A DNA stretch of 64,000 bases from Eurosta solidaginis. Lineage: Eukaryota > Arthropoda > Insecta > Diptera > Tephritidae. The translations under genes were made by a program, and so were the position numbers. This document shows, one piece after another, positions 22,378 to 34,290 of this stretch (positions are counted from its first letter, which is position 1; every line of letters begins with the position of its first letter). The notes beneath the pieces were generated by a model. The model saw only the letters and a list, made by a program, of their open reading frames with translations, was not told the origin of the DNA and made no database searches. The stretch covers positions 175,358,083 to 175,422,082 of the forward strand of contig NC_090323.1 in assembly GCF_040869045.1 (NCBI RefSeq), given 5' to 3'.

Positions 22378-22436
22378 GGGATTTGAACCCGCAACCCCGG
22401 GCGTTTGGTCGGGTACGTCAGCCACTGTGCCACGAC
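22366..22436 (-). ncRNA. tRNA-like Pol III unit or SINE head
   Basis: On the minus strand a box A (GTGGCACAGTGGC, 22433-22421) and box B (GGGTTCAAATCCC, 22390-22378) are 30 bases apart, and a T-run follows about ten bases after box B. The acceptor and anticodon stems do not pair well, so it is more likely a decayed tRNA-derived SINE than a working tRNA. Confidence 0.5.
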
Positions 22437-22639
22437 TCATACGCTTACAAGCACATAAAATTACTCATTTATAACTCTTATTAAACTGCTCGCCCTCAAT
22501 TGCCCAAAGCTTAGACACATTGTAATCGGTTGATGATGCCAAACCATAACGCTAAAGCTATTATATATATGATGGATTCGTTTATGTATATACAAGTGAC
22601 TGTCTGCTTTATTGTTGTTGTGGCGTCATTTACTTAGCA

Positions 22640-22927
22640 TCAGACCAGTGACGCCGATAGCATCTCCAAATGAACCACTCTTCTATTTCGTGGTTTCCCA
22701 ATGGTTTGTATGCGGTAGATGGTATCACTGACCTTCTTCACAACTTTGTATGGGCCTTCCCAATTGCAGCGAAATTTGGATGGAGCACCTTTCCGCCAGT
22801 GAGGGTTGTATAACAGTACCAAATCTTCCTCCAAGAAACCTTCCGAATTATTGTTCTCATCGTACCTGCATTTCATCTTACTACTAATTATCCTGGGTCG
22901 TTCCCTCGCACTCTGTTGTTTGGCCAA
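22640..22927 (-). pseudogene. Gypsy integrase C-terminal fragment
   Basis: Reads LYNPHWRKGAPSKFRCNWEG and then YKVVKKVSDTIYRIQ, the conserved C-terminal region of Ty3/gypsy integrases (LYNPxxxxGxxPKLxxxWEGPYxV). It directly follows the gag-protease region, so about 700 residues of pol are deleted. Confidence 0.8.
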
Positions 22928-22948
22928 TGAACTACTTTGTAGATCCTG

Positions 22949-24283
22949 CTATTGACGGATTGGCTTCACATAAGCAGTATCGTTCCGACGTTTCCCAACA
23001 GTAGTGCGCCCTGGCTTGAGACCACCCTTGCATTCTTTCTGGGAAAGGCTTTCGTTCGTTTTAGTGCGTCCATTTGGTTTTGTCAATGCCAGTGTTTCTC
23101 TCGCAAGTATCTTTGATTTTGCTTTGTTTGGCCCATTCGTTCCATCAACCTTTACCTTTGACTTTCGTGGTCTTTGTCGAGTCTCCTCCACTAGCACTCG
23201 CTTAGTGCTGAGCCCTTTCTCCAAACTGAAATTGTGGCACATCCTGGTTCTCATAGCGCATAATCCTTCTCTGCATATCGATCCTGATGTCATGGTCAAC
23301 TAAGAAGTCCACTCCCAATATCACTTCATCAATGATCTCCGCCACAACGAATTTGTGTAGAACCATGACATTCCCAACTAAGACTTCACAGATCACTTCT
23401 CCCTGGTCTTGGTTATAATCGCCAGTGACCGTACGCAACCTTGCTTCAGGTAATGGCTTTACTCTCCTATTGACCAAATCAGATCGGATTAAGAAGTGAG
23501 ATGCGCCCTTATCTACAGTCAGTACATGCTCCTTGCCATCCACATTCCCTCTGACGGCAAGATTGCTTGATTTCCTTCCAATTTGCGAGATAGATATCAC
23601 AGGACATTCAATAGCTGGGGCAAGTTTTCGTTCTTTACATCTGACTCGCTTTTGTTTATCTCCTTCAGCTTTATGTTTACGACGAGCCAAGTTGGAACTA
23701 CCAGGACCAAGATCGCAATGACGTGCAATTTGACCGGGCTTCCCGCATTTGATAACTCTTTCACTCCGCTTTTGCGATCCTTTTTTACACAGAAGCGAAT
23801 CTGTTTCCTGAATCAGAGCATGTGATACCGTTTCTGTGAATGTAGCTTTTGGGTTCGCGTATGTCGCTCGCTTCATTTCCACGTCCCGTATGCCATTTAT
23901 AAAGCTCTGGATTTTTACCCTTTCGGTGTATTCCATGGTTGCGTCCGCATTCACCAAATGTTCCAGCCTTTCAACATCCGACGCAAACTCTTGAAATGTC
24001 TCACCAAGGCTCTGGAAGCGGTTCAGTAACTCCATTTGGTATATCTGTCTCCTATGCTCAGTCCCGTATCGTCTCTCTAAAGCTCCCATCAATGCTTCAT
24101 AACAGTTCCGTTCGCCCTCTGGAATGGTTTGTAAAATCTCAGTTGCAGGCCCTTTCAATGTCATGAACAGTGCAGCAACTTTATCTTCCGCATTCCAGTT
24201 GTTCACTGCTGACGTCTTCTCAAATTGAAGCTTAAATACCTGGAAAGGAGCAGAACCGTCAAAGGATGGTGTTTTTACCTTTG
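22949..24283 (-). pseudogene. Gypsy gag (C-terminal part) and protease, damaged
   Basis: The frame 24302-23202 encodes a gag capsid region (TPSFDGSAPFQVFKLQFEKT ... RRYGTEHRRQIYQMELLNR). A single degraded CCHC knuckle follows (KCGKPGQIARHC, lacking the first Cys, with Gln for the expected His). Then comes an aspartic protease region where the catalytic D-T/S-G is D-K-G (VDKGASHFLI) but the ILGVDFL end is kept. A frameshift near 23210 moves the last part to another frame (23299-22949). The first six residues of the open frame come from the BEL LTR, not from gag. Confidence 0.8.
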
Positions 24284-24288
24284 GATAA

Positions 24289-24502
24289 TGTTTCTTTCGC
24301 ACCCAACGGAAAATAATCTCACCTCAATGATTCCAATAAAACAAATAAAAAATAAAAAATCAATCACCACTTTTTTGTGTTTATGCAAAATCCAAAATCA
24401 ATCTGACAGTCCCCGCCAGGGCTGCCAGACCTTTTTTTCTCTTTATTAAAATTGGAGGTTACCAGATCTATCATATGATAAATGTTTCCTAGATACTAAA
24501 CA
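24289..24502 (-). repeat. 3' LTR of the BEL element
   Basis: About 214 bp, near-identical to 30879-31091. Contains CAGTCCCCGCCAGGGCTGCC and AATAAAACAAATAAA. Confidence 0.9.
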
Positions 24503-24549
24503 GATACTAAACACTCCCGCCCAAAACCTACTGTTTTCCAGCGACATTC

Positions 24550-27500
24550 TTATTTGGTTAAACACCCTTCAGCGACATCAACAGGCAGAATGCAAATTTT
24601 TTGTACTGGCCTTCTAAGTGTATTCGTTGCTGTCTGAATGGTTACTGATCGTACATGACTGTCCTCGCTTGGATGGAGATGGACTATGCGTCCCATGGCC
24701 CATTGAGAAGGCGGGAAATTTTCGCTCCTTATGAGAACTAGCTGGCCCAGCTGCACCCTTTCAGACGATCTGCGCCATTTTTTGCGCTCTTGGAGTGTTG
24801 CCAGATACTGATTGTGCCACCGCTCCCAAAAGGTTTTCACCATTCGCTGTCGCTCTTGCCACAACTGCACTCCTCTAGAGGATGATTTCTCGGGAACCGA
24901 AAAAGGTAGGGGAAGAACAAGTGGCTCCCCATTCAAAAAATTACCAGGCGTCAGTGCCTGTAGATCGTCAGGATCATCACTTAATGGATGTAATGGTCGA
25001 GAGTTGAGTATCGCTTCCACTTGAGCAAGTAGTGTTCTCAATTGCTCAAAAGGCAGCACTCTGAGTCCAATGACGCGAACTAGGTGGTGCTTCATCGATT
25101 TCACAGCGGCTTCATATATTCCTCCTTGGTGAGGCGCTGCTGGTGTCGTGAATCGCCACTCCGTTCCCTTCGATGATAAGTGCTGGAAAACGTCTTCTTT
25201 GTGCCATCTGTCCATTGCCCTTTTGATCTCTTTTGCTGCTCCTACAAACGCTGTGCCATTGTCGCTGTAAATTCGTTCACAATGCCCGCGGTGGGAAACA
25301 AATCGCTCATAGCAGGCTATGAATGCAATCGTGGTTAAGTCGGTAACCACGTCTAAATGCACCGCTCTTGTCTTCAAGCATACGAACACGGCGATCCACA
25401 CCTTTTGCCTAACAATTTGCTTGCCTTCTCTGTCTATCATTTTGATGTCTACAGATCCTGCATAATCTACGCCAACATGCAGGAATGCCTTGCCTGGAGT
25501 AACGCGATCAGATGGTAAGTCCGCCATGATTTGGGCTTCGACTCGATGGTTATGGCGTACACAAGCCAAGCATTTGTGCAAATAATTTCGCAGTGAACTA
25601 CGCAGCCGTGGGATTCAGTACGTTTGACGTATGAACTGCATCATGACTTGCACTCCTCCATGCTTCGTTTCACGATGTGCATGATCCATAATAAGCCATG
25701 CTAACCTTGAACCATCGGGAATAATGACTGGATGACGCGTACTCTCATCCAAGTTGGCATTTTTCAATCGTCCGTGCACCCTTAGCAACCCGTCTTTTAG
25801 CTCTGGTTTGAGATACTCAATCCTACTTTTATTTGGAATGCTTTTTCCAGATTCTAGGCATACGATCTTCCTTTTATAATACTTCTTCTTTTCCTGACTA
25901 AGCAAGAGCCACATGGCTTTTGTTCTATGATGGTTTCCAAGTGATACATTTATACTTTCTGCCCTCTTCTTCTTTGCCCGCGTCGAACCTGTTTTTAAAT
26001 TTGATACAAATCTGTACACGTAGCCAATGATATTGACGGCTTTCTCCAATCTATTGACGTACTCTATCAAGTCTATCCTGTCCTTTGTTGTTTTCGTTGT
26101 AATGGCCAACTGTTCCTCCACTTCCGCTGCCACATAGGCCTTAAATTCAACTTATGCCTGCCCCGCTGTGTTTGTCACAAACACATTGTCTGGCCACTGA
26201 TTCAAACTCTGACTAAGCCATGTCGGACCGTGTACCCATAAGCTACTTTGGATGATTTCCGAAGGCTTCATGCCACGACTCAGCAAGTCAGCTGGATTAT
26301 CTTTGGTATTGATGTACCTCCACCTTTTCACATCACTGTTGGTCTGTATCGATGCAACACGGTTTGCTACAAACGTCTTTAGACTTCGGGGAATTTTGCC
26401 AATCCAGTGAAGAACTACCTGGGAATCGGTCTACAGTGTGTAGCTTACGTTTGCGTACTCCATCGCTCTCCTGACGTAAACCAGTAACCGTGATAACAAC
26501 TCTGCAGCTGCCAACTCCAACCTTGGAACTGAAACGGTCTTCATAGGAGCAACGCGTGACTTGGACACCAAAAGCGTGCTCTTTATCTCCGTGTCGTCAT
26601 TTTCAACCCGCACATAGATGGCTGCACCATATGCTACAGTTGACGCATCTGAGAACCCATGTAACTCCACCTTTCGCCCATCCCCTGTGCCAATCCACCT
26701 CTCTAGTGCAAACTCTTCCAGATGTTTTATACCTTCCCAGTATACACGGAAGCCGTCTTCTATATATTTGGGTACGGGCTCGTCCCATTCGACGCCGAGA
26801 CGCCACAAGTCTTGTATGATGATCTTTCCCAGAATTGTCACAGGAGATATAAATCCATTTGGGTCATAGAGCTGTGCAATGCAGCCTAAAATCTTTCTCT
26901 TGGTCACCAATCCCTGAACTTCTGGTGTCTTTACCACAAACGAGAACACATCTCGGCTGATCTTCCACTTTAATCCTAGCACCGAAGTTTTTTCGTCATC
27001 CATGAATATGTTTGCTTTTTCTTCCTCCGACCACATCTCTTTTATAAGTCTGCTTGAGTTTGACTTCCACTTCTTCATTTCAAATCCTCCTCCAGCTAAT
27101 ACATGCTCCACTTCTTTTGCCATCACTATAGCTTGGCTTTCGTTTTCCGCACCAGTTATACAATCATCCATGTATAAGTCACCTTCGATGATCCTTGATG
27201 CCTCTGGGAACTCTTTGCACGCATCCCTAGCACACTGCACCACTGCCCGTACTGCATTAAAGGCGGAGGAGGTCATTCCGTATGTAACCACCTTCAACCA
27301 GTATTCTTTCATAGGTACGTCGTCGTATTCTCTCCAAAAAATCCGTTGTAAATCCCATTGATCTTTACTAACTAGGACCTGTCGGAACATCATTTTTATG
27401 TCGCCTATGACCCCAACCTTGTGGCTTCGGAATCTCATAATTATTTCAGCCAAATCCCGTTGGAGCTTTTCTCCTAGCATTTGCACCTCGTTGAGGGAAA

Positions 27501-28128
27501 TACCTCTGTCCGTACGGCAGCTAGTATCGAATACTACCCTGAATTTTTTAGTAACGCAGTGATGAGGAATGTGATAAATCATTTTTCCTGGCGCAGCGTC
27601 ATCAGAGACTAACTGCATGTGTCCTAACTGCTCGTACTCCCTCATAAAATCTATATACTGCTGCTTTAGGGAGGGGTCTTGAGTTAATCTTTTCTCTAGA
27701 GCCAGGAACCGACGCAACGCAGCCTGTCTGGAGCTTCCAATATCGTCTATGTTTGGTTTTAGCAGTATGACAACGGTGAATCTTCCAGTAATATCCCTAG
27801 AATACGTGCTTAGAAATAGTTCTTCGACGTATTGTTCTTCCTCGGTTCGCTTTGGAAAACTTCTAACTTCGTCCAGCTTCCAAAATCGTTTCACCAATTC
27901 ACCCAGGTCTTGCACTCCCGTACAATGTATATAAGACCCTTCTTGTACCATATCTTCACTAGTGGGGGTCACCTGGGATCCACATACGACCACTCCTAAG
28001 CAAGTTTGAAGTAATGCCATCCCCTCGTGCCTGCCAGGCAGCGTCGCAATGAGAATCTTCGCAAATACTTTAACGTTAAGGACTACCTGCACCTTGCTTG
28101 GCTTCCAATATTCCGGATCAGCTAGTGG
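24550..28128 (-). pseudogene. BEL pol: reverse transcriptase, RNase H, integrase with stops
   Basis: RT lies at 28092-26700 with DLYMDDCITGA. RNase H follows (GFSDASTVAYGAAIYV), with a TAG stop at about 26431 where Trp is expected. Then come a zinc-binding integrase N-terminus (PVIIPDGSRLAWLIMDHAHR, 26133-25615), a TGA stop, and the integrase core 25581-24550. The core shows the D-D-E residues in GVDYAG, YSDNGTAF and GGIYEAAVK. The C-terminus reads LVLIRSENFPPSQWAMGRIV, typical of Pao/BEL integrases. The copy is not able to make an intact polyprotein. Confidence 0.88.
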
Positions 28129-28131
28129 ACT

Positions 28132-30011
28132 CTACGAATCCCCTAAGGGCTCAGCTTCACCCAAAACTTCCGGCAGCACAGGTTCCCAATTGTTGTATTT
28201 CGGTAATATCCAGAACTCTTCTTCGATACAGGTCGTGGAGTGGAACCACGGCTTTACTTTCGTGACCGCACGCCGACTAACCCCGAATGATTTCCCATCT
28301 ATACCAACCATCTTATGGCTAGTTGGCGAAACAGGGAACTTATGTTGGACATAGAGACTAGACGCAATTAAATTCGGTTGCGCCCCACAATCTAGTAAAG
28401 CCCTAACTGGCCCAAAGCATTGACCATTCACCTCCAACCTAATCATTATCGTTGGCAGCAGCGCATTTTTCTTATCTTTCCTAAAGTCAAAGGCCCCGCC
28501 ATAATTCTCATACAAGTTTATTTCCATTCCCTTGTTCTCATTACAATTGTTTACTTTTTCTGAAAATAGTTTGCGTTTTTTAATCAGTTGCTCTCGTTTA
28601 TCCAGTAGGCTTAGCTCTTTGTCCACCTTTTTAATCTCTTCGTCAATGGCATCGCTTCCTCCTACATGAACATACTGTGCTGTATAAATACGATCACCAG
28701 TAGAATTTCTCTGTCTCTTCCCTGGACGCCGTTCTGTACCATTTCTGAAATTTTGCCGGCTACTCCTGCCTGATTCCTTGATCACGAGGGCCTGTTTGGA
28801 AATCTCCTTCATTGGACATAAAAGACTGTTATGTTTCATTTGACCCGGGCAGCGTACGCATGAACCTTGAAAACAATTATCAGCACCATGACCCCGCTTG
28901 AAGCAGTTACGGCAAAGACTATTCCTATTGATCAACTCCTCTCTTGCGCGCAGGTTCAGTGCCTTGAATTCATCGCAAGACCATAGCGCATGATGGCGTT
29001 TGCATGCCACACATTGACCTAATTGCCTTTCCATATTGCCACTTGAATCTTGACCACGCTTTACCCTATCACCGTTGCCCATCTCTCTTTTATTGTTCGG
29101 TGCTGCACGCCTGTCAGGTGTACGCTTGCGATGCATATCAGCCACATTTGCCAAAGCTGCCGCTTGACGATCTAAAAATTCTAGCATCTGCTTGATAGTG
29201 GGTGTCTCCGTCTGTCGTTGGAGCTCCCACTGCTTCCCGGTCTCAGAATCTAAACGCTCGTGAAGAAGATGAACCACCATCATGTCCCAACCTTCAACCG
29301 GGATGCCCTCAGCACGTAGTTGGCGTAGTACTTCATGGGTAACATTCGACATGCGCTGTAAATCATTTGGACGCGGAGCACCCTCAATAGCAGGAAGTCT
29401 TAACAGTTGCCTCAAATGCTCCCGACAAATAGGGTACTTCCTATCGTACAACTGCTTAAGCCTATCCCATGCTTCCATATAATTATCATCGGTCAGCTGC
29501 CATTCACCTAAGGTACGTGCCGCTTTTCCCACGAGAGATTTCTTTAAATACGAAAATTTGAACGCTGGCGAAACGTTCTCATTGTTGTGAATAGCTGCTA
29601 CGAATCGATCACGAAATCCTGACCATTTGGTCAGTGTTCCGTCGAAATCCCCCCACGTATTCTTCATATCGTGCTGGCGGTACGGTAGGTTCACTTGCAC
29701 TGCTAATGGGGGTTGTGTCATTTGTGCCATCATCGGCGCAGGAGCGAGTTCCTTTATTTTAGCTGCTAATGCCGCTTGTGTAGCAAAATAGCTTGTTTCA
29801 ACTACTGCCGCAACATCATCATACGTATTGGCTTCTTTGCATCCCGCTCCATTTGCTTTTGATGCGCATTGACAAATCGTTCATAGTATATTTCTAATTT
29901 TTCAGCTCGAACCTTCACCTGCTCCAAGGTCGCCTCTGAAAACTCTGCAGCCCTGGTATATTCTTCAATTCGCGATATAGACTTGCGAATGCTTTCTAGC
30001 ACACCCGCCAT
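28132..30011 (-). pseudogene. BEL gag and protease region
   Basis: Starts MAGVLESIRKSISRIEEYTR at 30011; a frameshift near 29810 moves to the frame 29733-28132. The capsid-like region contains FDGTLTKWSGFRDRF (typical BEL gag). It is followed by Cys/His knuckles (CVACKRHHALWSCDEF; CRNCFKRGHGADNC) and a pepsin-like protease where the site is LLDCGAQPNLI (D-C-G rather than D-S/T-G). It ends at a TAG at about 28130, in the same frame as pol, so the stop is a mutation rather than a natural gene end. Confidence 0.85.
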
Positions 30012-30289
30012 TTTGCCTGAAAGTCGAGAAAAAAGGTATAAATAATCGAGATTAATTGTATTTGAATTTACTTCAGTAATTTCACTTAAGTCTCGGCCGC
30101 AATATTCAAACCACTCGACCTTACTTTATTCGAAGCATAAGCCGAACGACTCACAATACATTGGCACTTTTGTCACCTGTGTATATGTATACATGTGTTC
30201 AACCCCACATGCCCAAACCAGTCTTTCTCATTTACATAATGTCCAAGTAATCTTACTACTATATTGGATTCTTTCTCTTTAACCCCCCA

Positions 30290-30545
30290 AAGGGATCTTT
30301 CCCAAATGTCCGGCTAAATCAATGTCAACATCGGACTCTTTCTCTTTTGCCCGAAAGCATCTTTCACATTTGTCCAGTTGAATCTATGTCAACATCGGAC
30401 TCTTTCTCTCTTGCTCGAAAGCATCTTTCACATTTGTCCAGTTGAATCTATGTCAACATCGGACTCTTTCTCTCTTGCTCGAAAGCATCTTTCACATTTG
30501 TCCAGTTGAATCTATGTCAACATCGGACTCTTTCTCTTTTGTCGT
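30290..30545. repeat. 64-bp tandem repeats in the BEL leader
   Basis: TCAACATCGGACTCTTTCTC recurs at 30325, 30389, 30453 and 30517, giving four units of 64 bp in the untranslated leader between primer site and gag. Confidence 0.9.
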
Positions 30546-30878
30546 TAAATTAAATTTTCCAAACGCTTCAAGAACTTTCTCGAAACTACACACATACGCA
30601 CAGTTCTTATGGGCTATGTATGTACTCTGTCAAGAGAACTTCACCTTCATACCCCCATAGATCACATAGAGAACGGGTGAATCATCCTGCATCCAGCCTT
30701 GCACATGTATACTTACAAAAAAACAGCTCCCAATCCACGATCCAGACGAACCTGCATACACTTGAATGTAATTGTGTACACAAAAGCCAACAGCGAAATC
30801 ACACAATGCACTCCTGATGTTTAAGCTTATTCAGTCCTCGTTTGCTTCGCGATTACAATCCGGCTCTACATGGACCAA

Positions 30879-31091
30879 TGTTTCTTTCGCACACAACGGA
30901 AAATAATCTCACCTCAATGATTCCAATAAAACAAATAAAAATAAAAAATCAATCACCACTTTTTTGTGTTTATGCAAAATCCAAAATCAATCTGACAGTC
31001 CCCGCCAGGACTGCCAGACCTTTTTTTCTCTTTATTAAAATTGGAGGTTACCAGATCTATCATATGATAAATGTTTCCTAGATACTAAACA
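30879..31091 (-). repeat. 5' LTR of the BEL element
   Basis: About 213 bp, near-identical to 24289-24502. On the minus strand it is followed by TTGGTCCATGTAGAGCCGG, the expected primer-site position; the tRNA is not identified. Confidence 0.9.
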
Positions 31092-31096
31092 GATAA

Positions 31097-31665
31097 CTCG
31101 TTGAAACTGCTGGGCGATTTAGTTGCAACTCCTGTATACGACCTCTCAATGTTTCAATCTCGGCATCGATTTTGTCCTCGAGCTGTACAATTTTGGTATC
31201 TTGTGCTGCCAGCTTTGATTTTACCCTTGCTTCCTGTGCTTCTAACTGCGAAGACATTTGTGCCACCTGCAATGATAAGCGCTCCTCTTGCGCTTCCATC
31301 TTAGATGTAATCTGTGTCGACATTTCTGAAATACGAGTTTCTTGTGCTTCAATCTTCGATGTTATTTCTGACAACATTTCTGCAATACGTGTCTCCTGTG
31401 ATTCCATCTTAGATGACATATGTGTCTTCTGTTCTTCCAGTGGAATTTCCATCTTGGATGTTACTGTCGACGTTTGTGCAGATATTGCAGCAAAATCGTG
31501 TTCAAGTCTGTGTTCGCCATTGTCTACTGTGTTTCATTTTTCTCCTTCAATTTTGCTGTCTCATCGCCATCAAAATGAAAGACATACTCTTCCACGTTAA
31601 TTCCTTCTAATTCCATTGCCTCTCGTAGTCGTGCCAGAAGTTCGAGTTTATTGCCGATTTATAGC
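31097..31665 (-). pseudogene. Gypsy gag N-terminal coiled-coil region
   Basis: Minus-strand coding reads a short N-terminal module (LLARLREAMELEGINVEEYV), a one-base frame break near 31535, then a heptad-like coiled coil (MESQETRIAEMLSEI repeated with variations, 31452-31110). The BEL element interrupts it at 31096. The reading phase matches the gag fragment at 24283. Confidence 0.75.
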
Positions 31666-31914
31666 TTCTCATATGCGCGTGTATATGTTAGTGATACTTC
31701 CACAGATAATTGCCTACTTTTGGGAGCATCTCAGATAAGATATATGCACGTGTTTGTGCGTCTCTCTCCTCTGCGTGTACGTACATATGTGTAGACATAA
31801 TGATTGATTCGTTTATGTAGATACAAGTGACTGCCTACTTTATTGTTGTTGTGGCTTCATTTACTTAGCATCAGACTAATGATGTGAGTATAAATTAAAC
31901 AAAAAAAAATAAAT

Positions 31915-32262
31915 GTAAAGCACGATAACCTCCGAAGAGATCTAAGGCCGAGCTTCTCTTCCAATTTGCGTCGTGCTCCTCTTAATTTTCCCTACAAATT
32001 GGCCGGACTGGACCTACATGTTTTATGCCGACTCCGAACGGCATCTGCGAGGCAGATGACTTTTCACTGAGAGCTTTTCATGGCAGAAATACACCCGGAG
32101 CGCTTGCCAAACACTGCCGAGGGGCGACCCCGCTTAGGAAAATTTTCTTCTAATTGAAAAAATTTATTTCTAAAATTTTGATGTTGCTTTTCCCGGGGTG
32201 CGAACCCAGGGCATACGGTGTGGCAGGTGGAGCACGCTACCATCACACCACGGTGGCCGGTG
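31915..32262 (-). mobile_element. tRNA-derived SINE
   Basis: At its minus-strand start a box A (around 32251-32232, GTGGTGTGATGGTAGCGTGC) and a box B (32207-32195, GGGTTCGCACCCC) mark a tRNA-related Pol III promoter. The body continues to about 31915 through AATTTTAGAAATAAATTTTT and CAAATTGGAAGAG. A degraded copy of the body without the tRNA head lies at 38945-39130. Confidence 0.7.
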
Positions 32263-33395
32263 AGTATCAATTAGTGTCACTAATATTCGTCACAGCATTT
32301 TGGAAATTACTCTCACGTATGTACTCCATGGAATTCTCACAAACAAAGGGAGAGGGGATCACCTACTCCTCTCCTAGGATATCGCAATGTTAATTGGAGC
32401 ACATTTTTTGTATGAATACAGATCAGTTTTGGAGCATTCATATACTTCTAAAGGATTATTCCTTACATTATTTATTGAGTAATCGCGTTTTTTGAAGGGT
32501 AACCATTCATTCCGCACCCTGTATCTGGTTTATAGACTTCGCTATAGGTGGAAAACTATAGATAGTACGGACTATCGATATACGCTGATAGTATCGAAGG
32601 GCACTATCGATACTATCGAGAAATTTTCGTAGTGGCAGAGAATCTCTTATGGAGCACACTTGAGTGCTACAAAAGGACAAAAGTGCAGATATTTGGGAAT
32701 TGATGCATTTATGTTTGTAGTTATCGTCGACTCAAACAAGAATTCTAATTTTCAAAACAATTCCAAAGTTTTGATTTACCTGTAAAAAAAGGTTTTATAT
32801 TGAAGAAAATGGTGTATAGTTGTGTGGACGCAAATGTACATAGGTAATAATTCTTCTAAATACGAAATTCAAGTCATTGCAGGTGTAAAGATTTTGGAGG
32901 GGTTTGGAAAATTAAGGTTTCTGTTGTAGTCGACGATAACTTCAGAGAAAGCAGTATCATCTTTCCAAAACCGAAAAATAACCATGCACCCCTCCGAAAC
33001 CGGGCGTGGGATCCAGAACACCTTTCTGCATTAGCGGTTTTTGTCCGAGCTAATAAAAAATTACACTACGTTGGATAAACAAATCAAAGATTAAATTGAA
33101 TCTGAGCAAATTGCCTCAGTAGCAATAATCCAAAGGCGGAAAAAAATTTTACTTGCCGGTCCAACACCTTTTTGGGATTTAAATTAAATACGTGCAAAAC
33201 CTTTTTCTACACCAATTTTCGTTCAGCAACAACCACATGAAAACTTTTAAATTCAACTACAAAAATACCTCCACACAGAGCTAACATCTTGGTGTCAAGA
33301 CGCGTCGTTTGATAGCCATCCCAGTTTTTTCGGACGCGTATTAGCAGTCGACCGCTGTTCTAAATTTTTACTAAATCTTTTTTGTCGTGTATTAG
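32263..33395. other. No gene recognised; cluster of TATCGATA-like motifs
   Basis: At 32560-32620 the sequence has ACTATCGATA twice, and GATAGTATCGA, on alternate strands; this may be a promoter remnant or a small inverted element. A short plus-strand start (ATGGTGTATAGTTGTGTGGA, about 32810) followed by GTAATA and a TTGCAG could be a tiny exon, but no domain is visible. Confidence 0.3.
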
Positions 33396-33399
33396 CAGA

Positions 33400-33750
33400 G
33401 ACAATATTAAGGATAGAGATGTTGCAGGAAAGAAAAATCGTGTAAAGCAAGCTACACAAAATTTAAGTAGGTCACATTCACCACTTATCACAGCAGAATT
33501 TGTTAAACTACCACTGTCTGTATTTGTTATTTAACAATTATTTGTACACATTTTATTCAGCTAATGTGTTCAGAATTTTAACTTTTGCTCTCTAAAACTC
33601 CAATCAGTGTATTTGTGTGCTTAAATTATGTTAAAAATTGTATTAAAATTTTTGGTGTGGTGGAAGTGACCTACTAGAATTTTGTTACGCTCCGCTGCTT
33701 TCCACCGAAGTTTGCGCCTGCAACATATCTATTCTTAATATTGTCTCTGG
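33400..33750. mobile_element. Small inverted-repeat element
   Basis: Arms of about 33 bp at 33400-33432 and 33717-33749 are inverted copies containing GAGACAATATTAAG with three mismatches. There is no coding region. Just outside, GTATTAGCA occurs in inverted form on both sides. Confidence 0.6.
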
Positions 33751-33994
33751 TATTAGCACACTTTTGCTAACGAAACCAGTCCAGCTTTTGAGGCAAAACT
33801 TCTTTACTTTCTTTCTGGGGGAACGGTATCCATTTTGTTCAGAATGTGCGAAAATTAACGATTTATATAAAGAATCGTGAACTTCTTCTAATAACATTAA
33901 ATTTATAAGAGTATAAAGGTTCATGCACATTATACGACGCGACATGTAGCGACACGTTCGGATAAAATATTCGCGGCATTTTTGCATTTTGCCT

Positions 33995-34290
33995 GCTGGT
34001 GTTGTTGTAAAAGCTGGTGTTAAAGCAGGCCTACGTTTGGCGGCCCTGCTGGTGTTGTTGTAAAAGCTGGTGTTGCAGCAGGCCTATGTTTAGCGGCCCT
34101 GCTGGTGTTGTTGTAAAAGTAGGTGGTGGTGGCAGCAGGCCTATGTTTGGCGGCCCTGCTAGTGTTGTTGTAAAAGCTGGGGTTGCAGCAGGCCTATATT
34201 TGGCAGCCTTGCTGGTGTTGTTGTAGCTAGTTTTGCTGCAGCAGGCCTATGTTTAGAGGCCCTGCTGGTGTTGTTGTAGCTAGTTGTAGT
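33995..34290. repeat. 53-bp mini-satellite, six copies
   Basis: Units beginning GCTGGTGTTGTTGTAAAAG start at 33995, 34048, 34101, 34158, 34211 and 34264, each with GCAGGCCTATGTTTGGCGGC-like bases. GCAGGCCTATGTT also occurs beside the mini-satellite at 54.2 kb, linking the two loci. Confidence 0.88.

Larger units (their letters stand above)
24289..31091 (-). mobile_element. BEL/Pao LTR retrotransposon
   Basis: Direct repeats of about 213 bp at 24289-24502 and 30879-31091 (start TG, end CA) enclose one long gag-pol region on the minus strand. Both ends are flanked by the 5-bp duplication GATAA (24284-24288 and 31092-31096), the usual BEL length. The RT box is YMDD and the integrase is of BEL type. 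The copy has at least three in-frame stops and one frameshift. The LTRs differ at only a few bases, so the insertion is younger than the host gypsy copy. Confidence 0.92.
22570..31885 (-). mobile_element. Ty3/gypsy deletion derivative split by a BEL element
   Basis: Minus-strand order is a 5' LTR-like end (about 31670-31880), gag N-terminus (31665-31097), the inserted BEL element (24289-31091), the rest of gag with protease (24283-22949), the integrase C-terminus (22927-22640) and a truncated 3' LTR (22650-22570). The LTR pieces share GATACAAGTGACTG-like bases and GTTGTTGTGGC. RT, RNase H and the integrase core are absent, so it could move only with help in trans. Confidence 0.75.

Noticed and set aside
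22366..22436. Functional tRNA gene
   Set aside because: Boxes A and B are good but the stems do not fold into a convincing cloverleaf.
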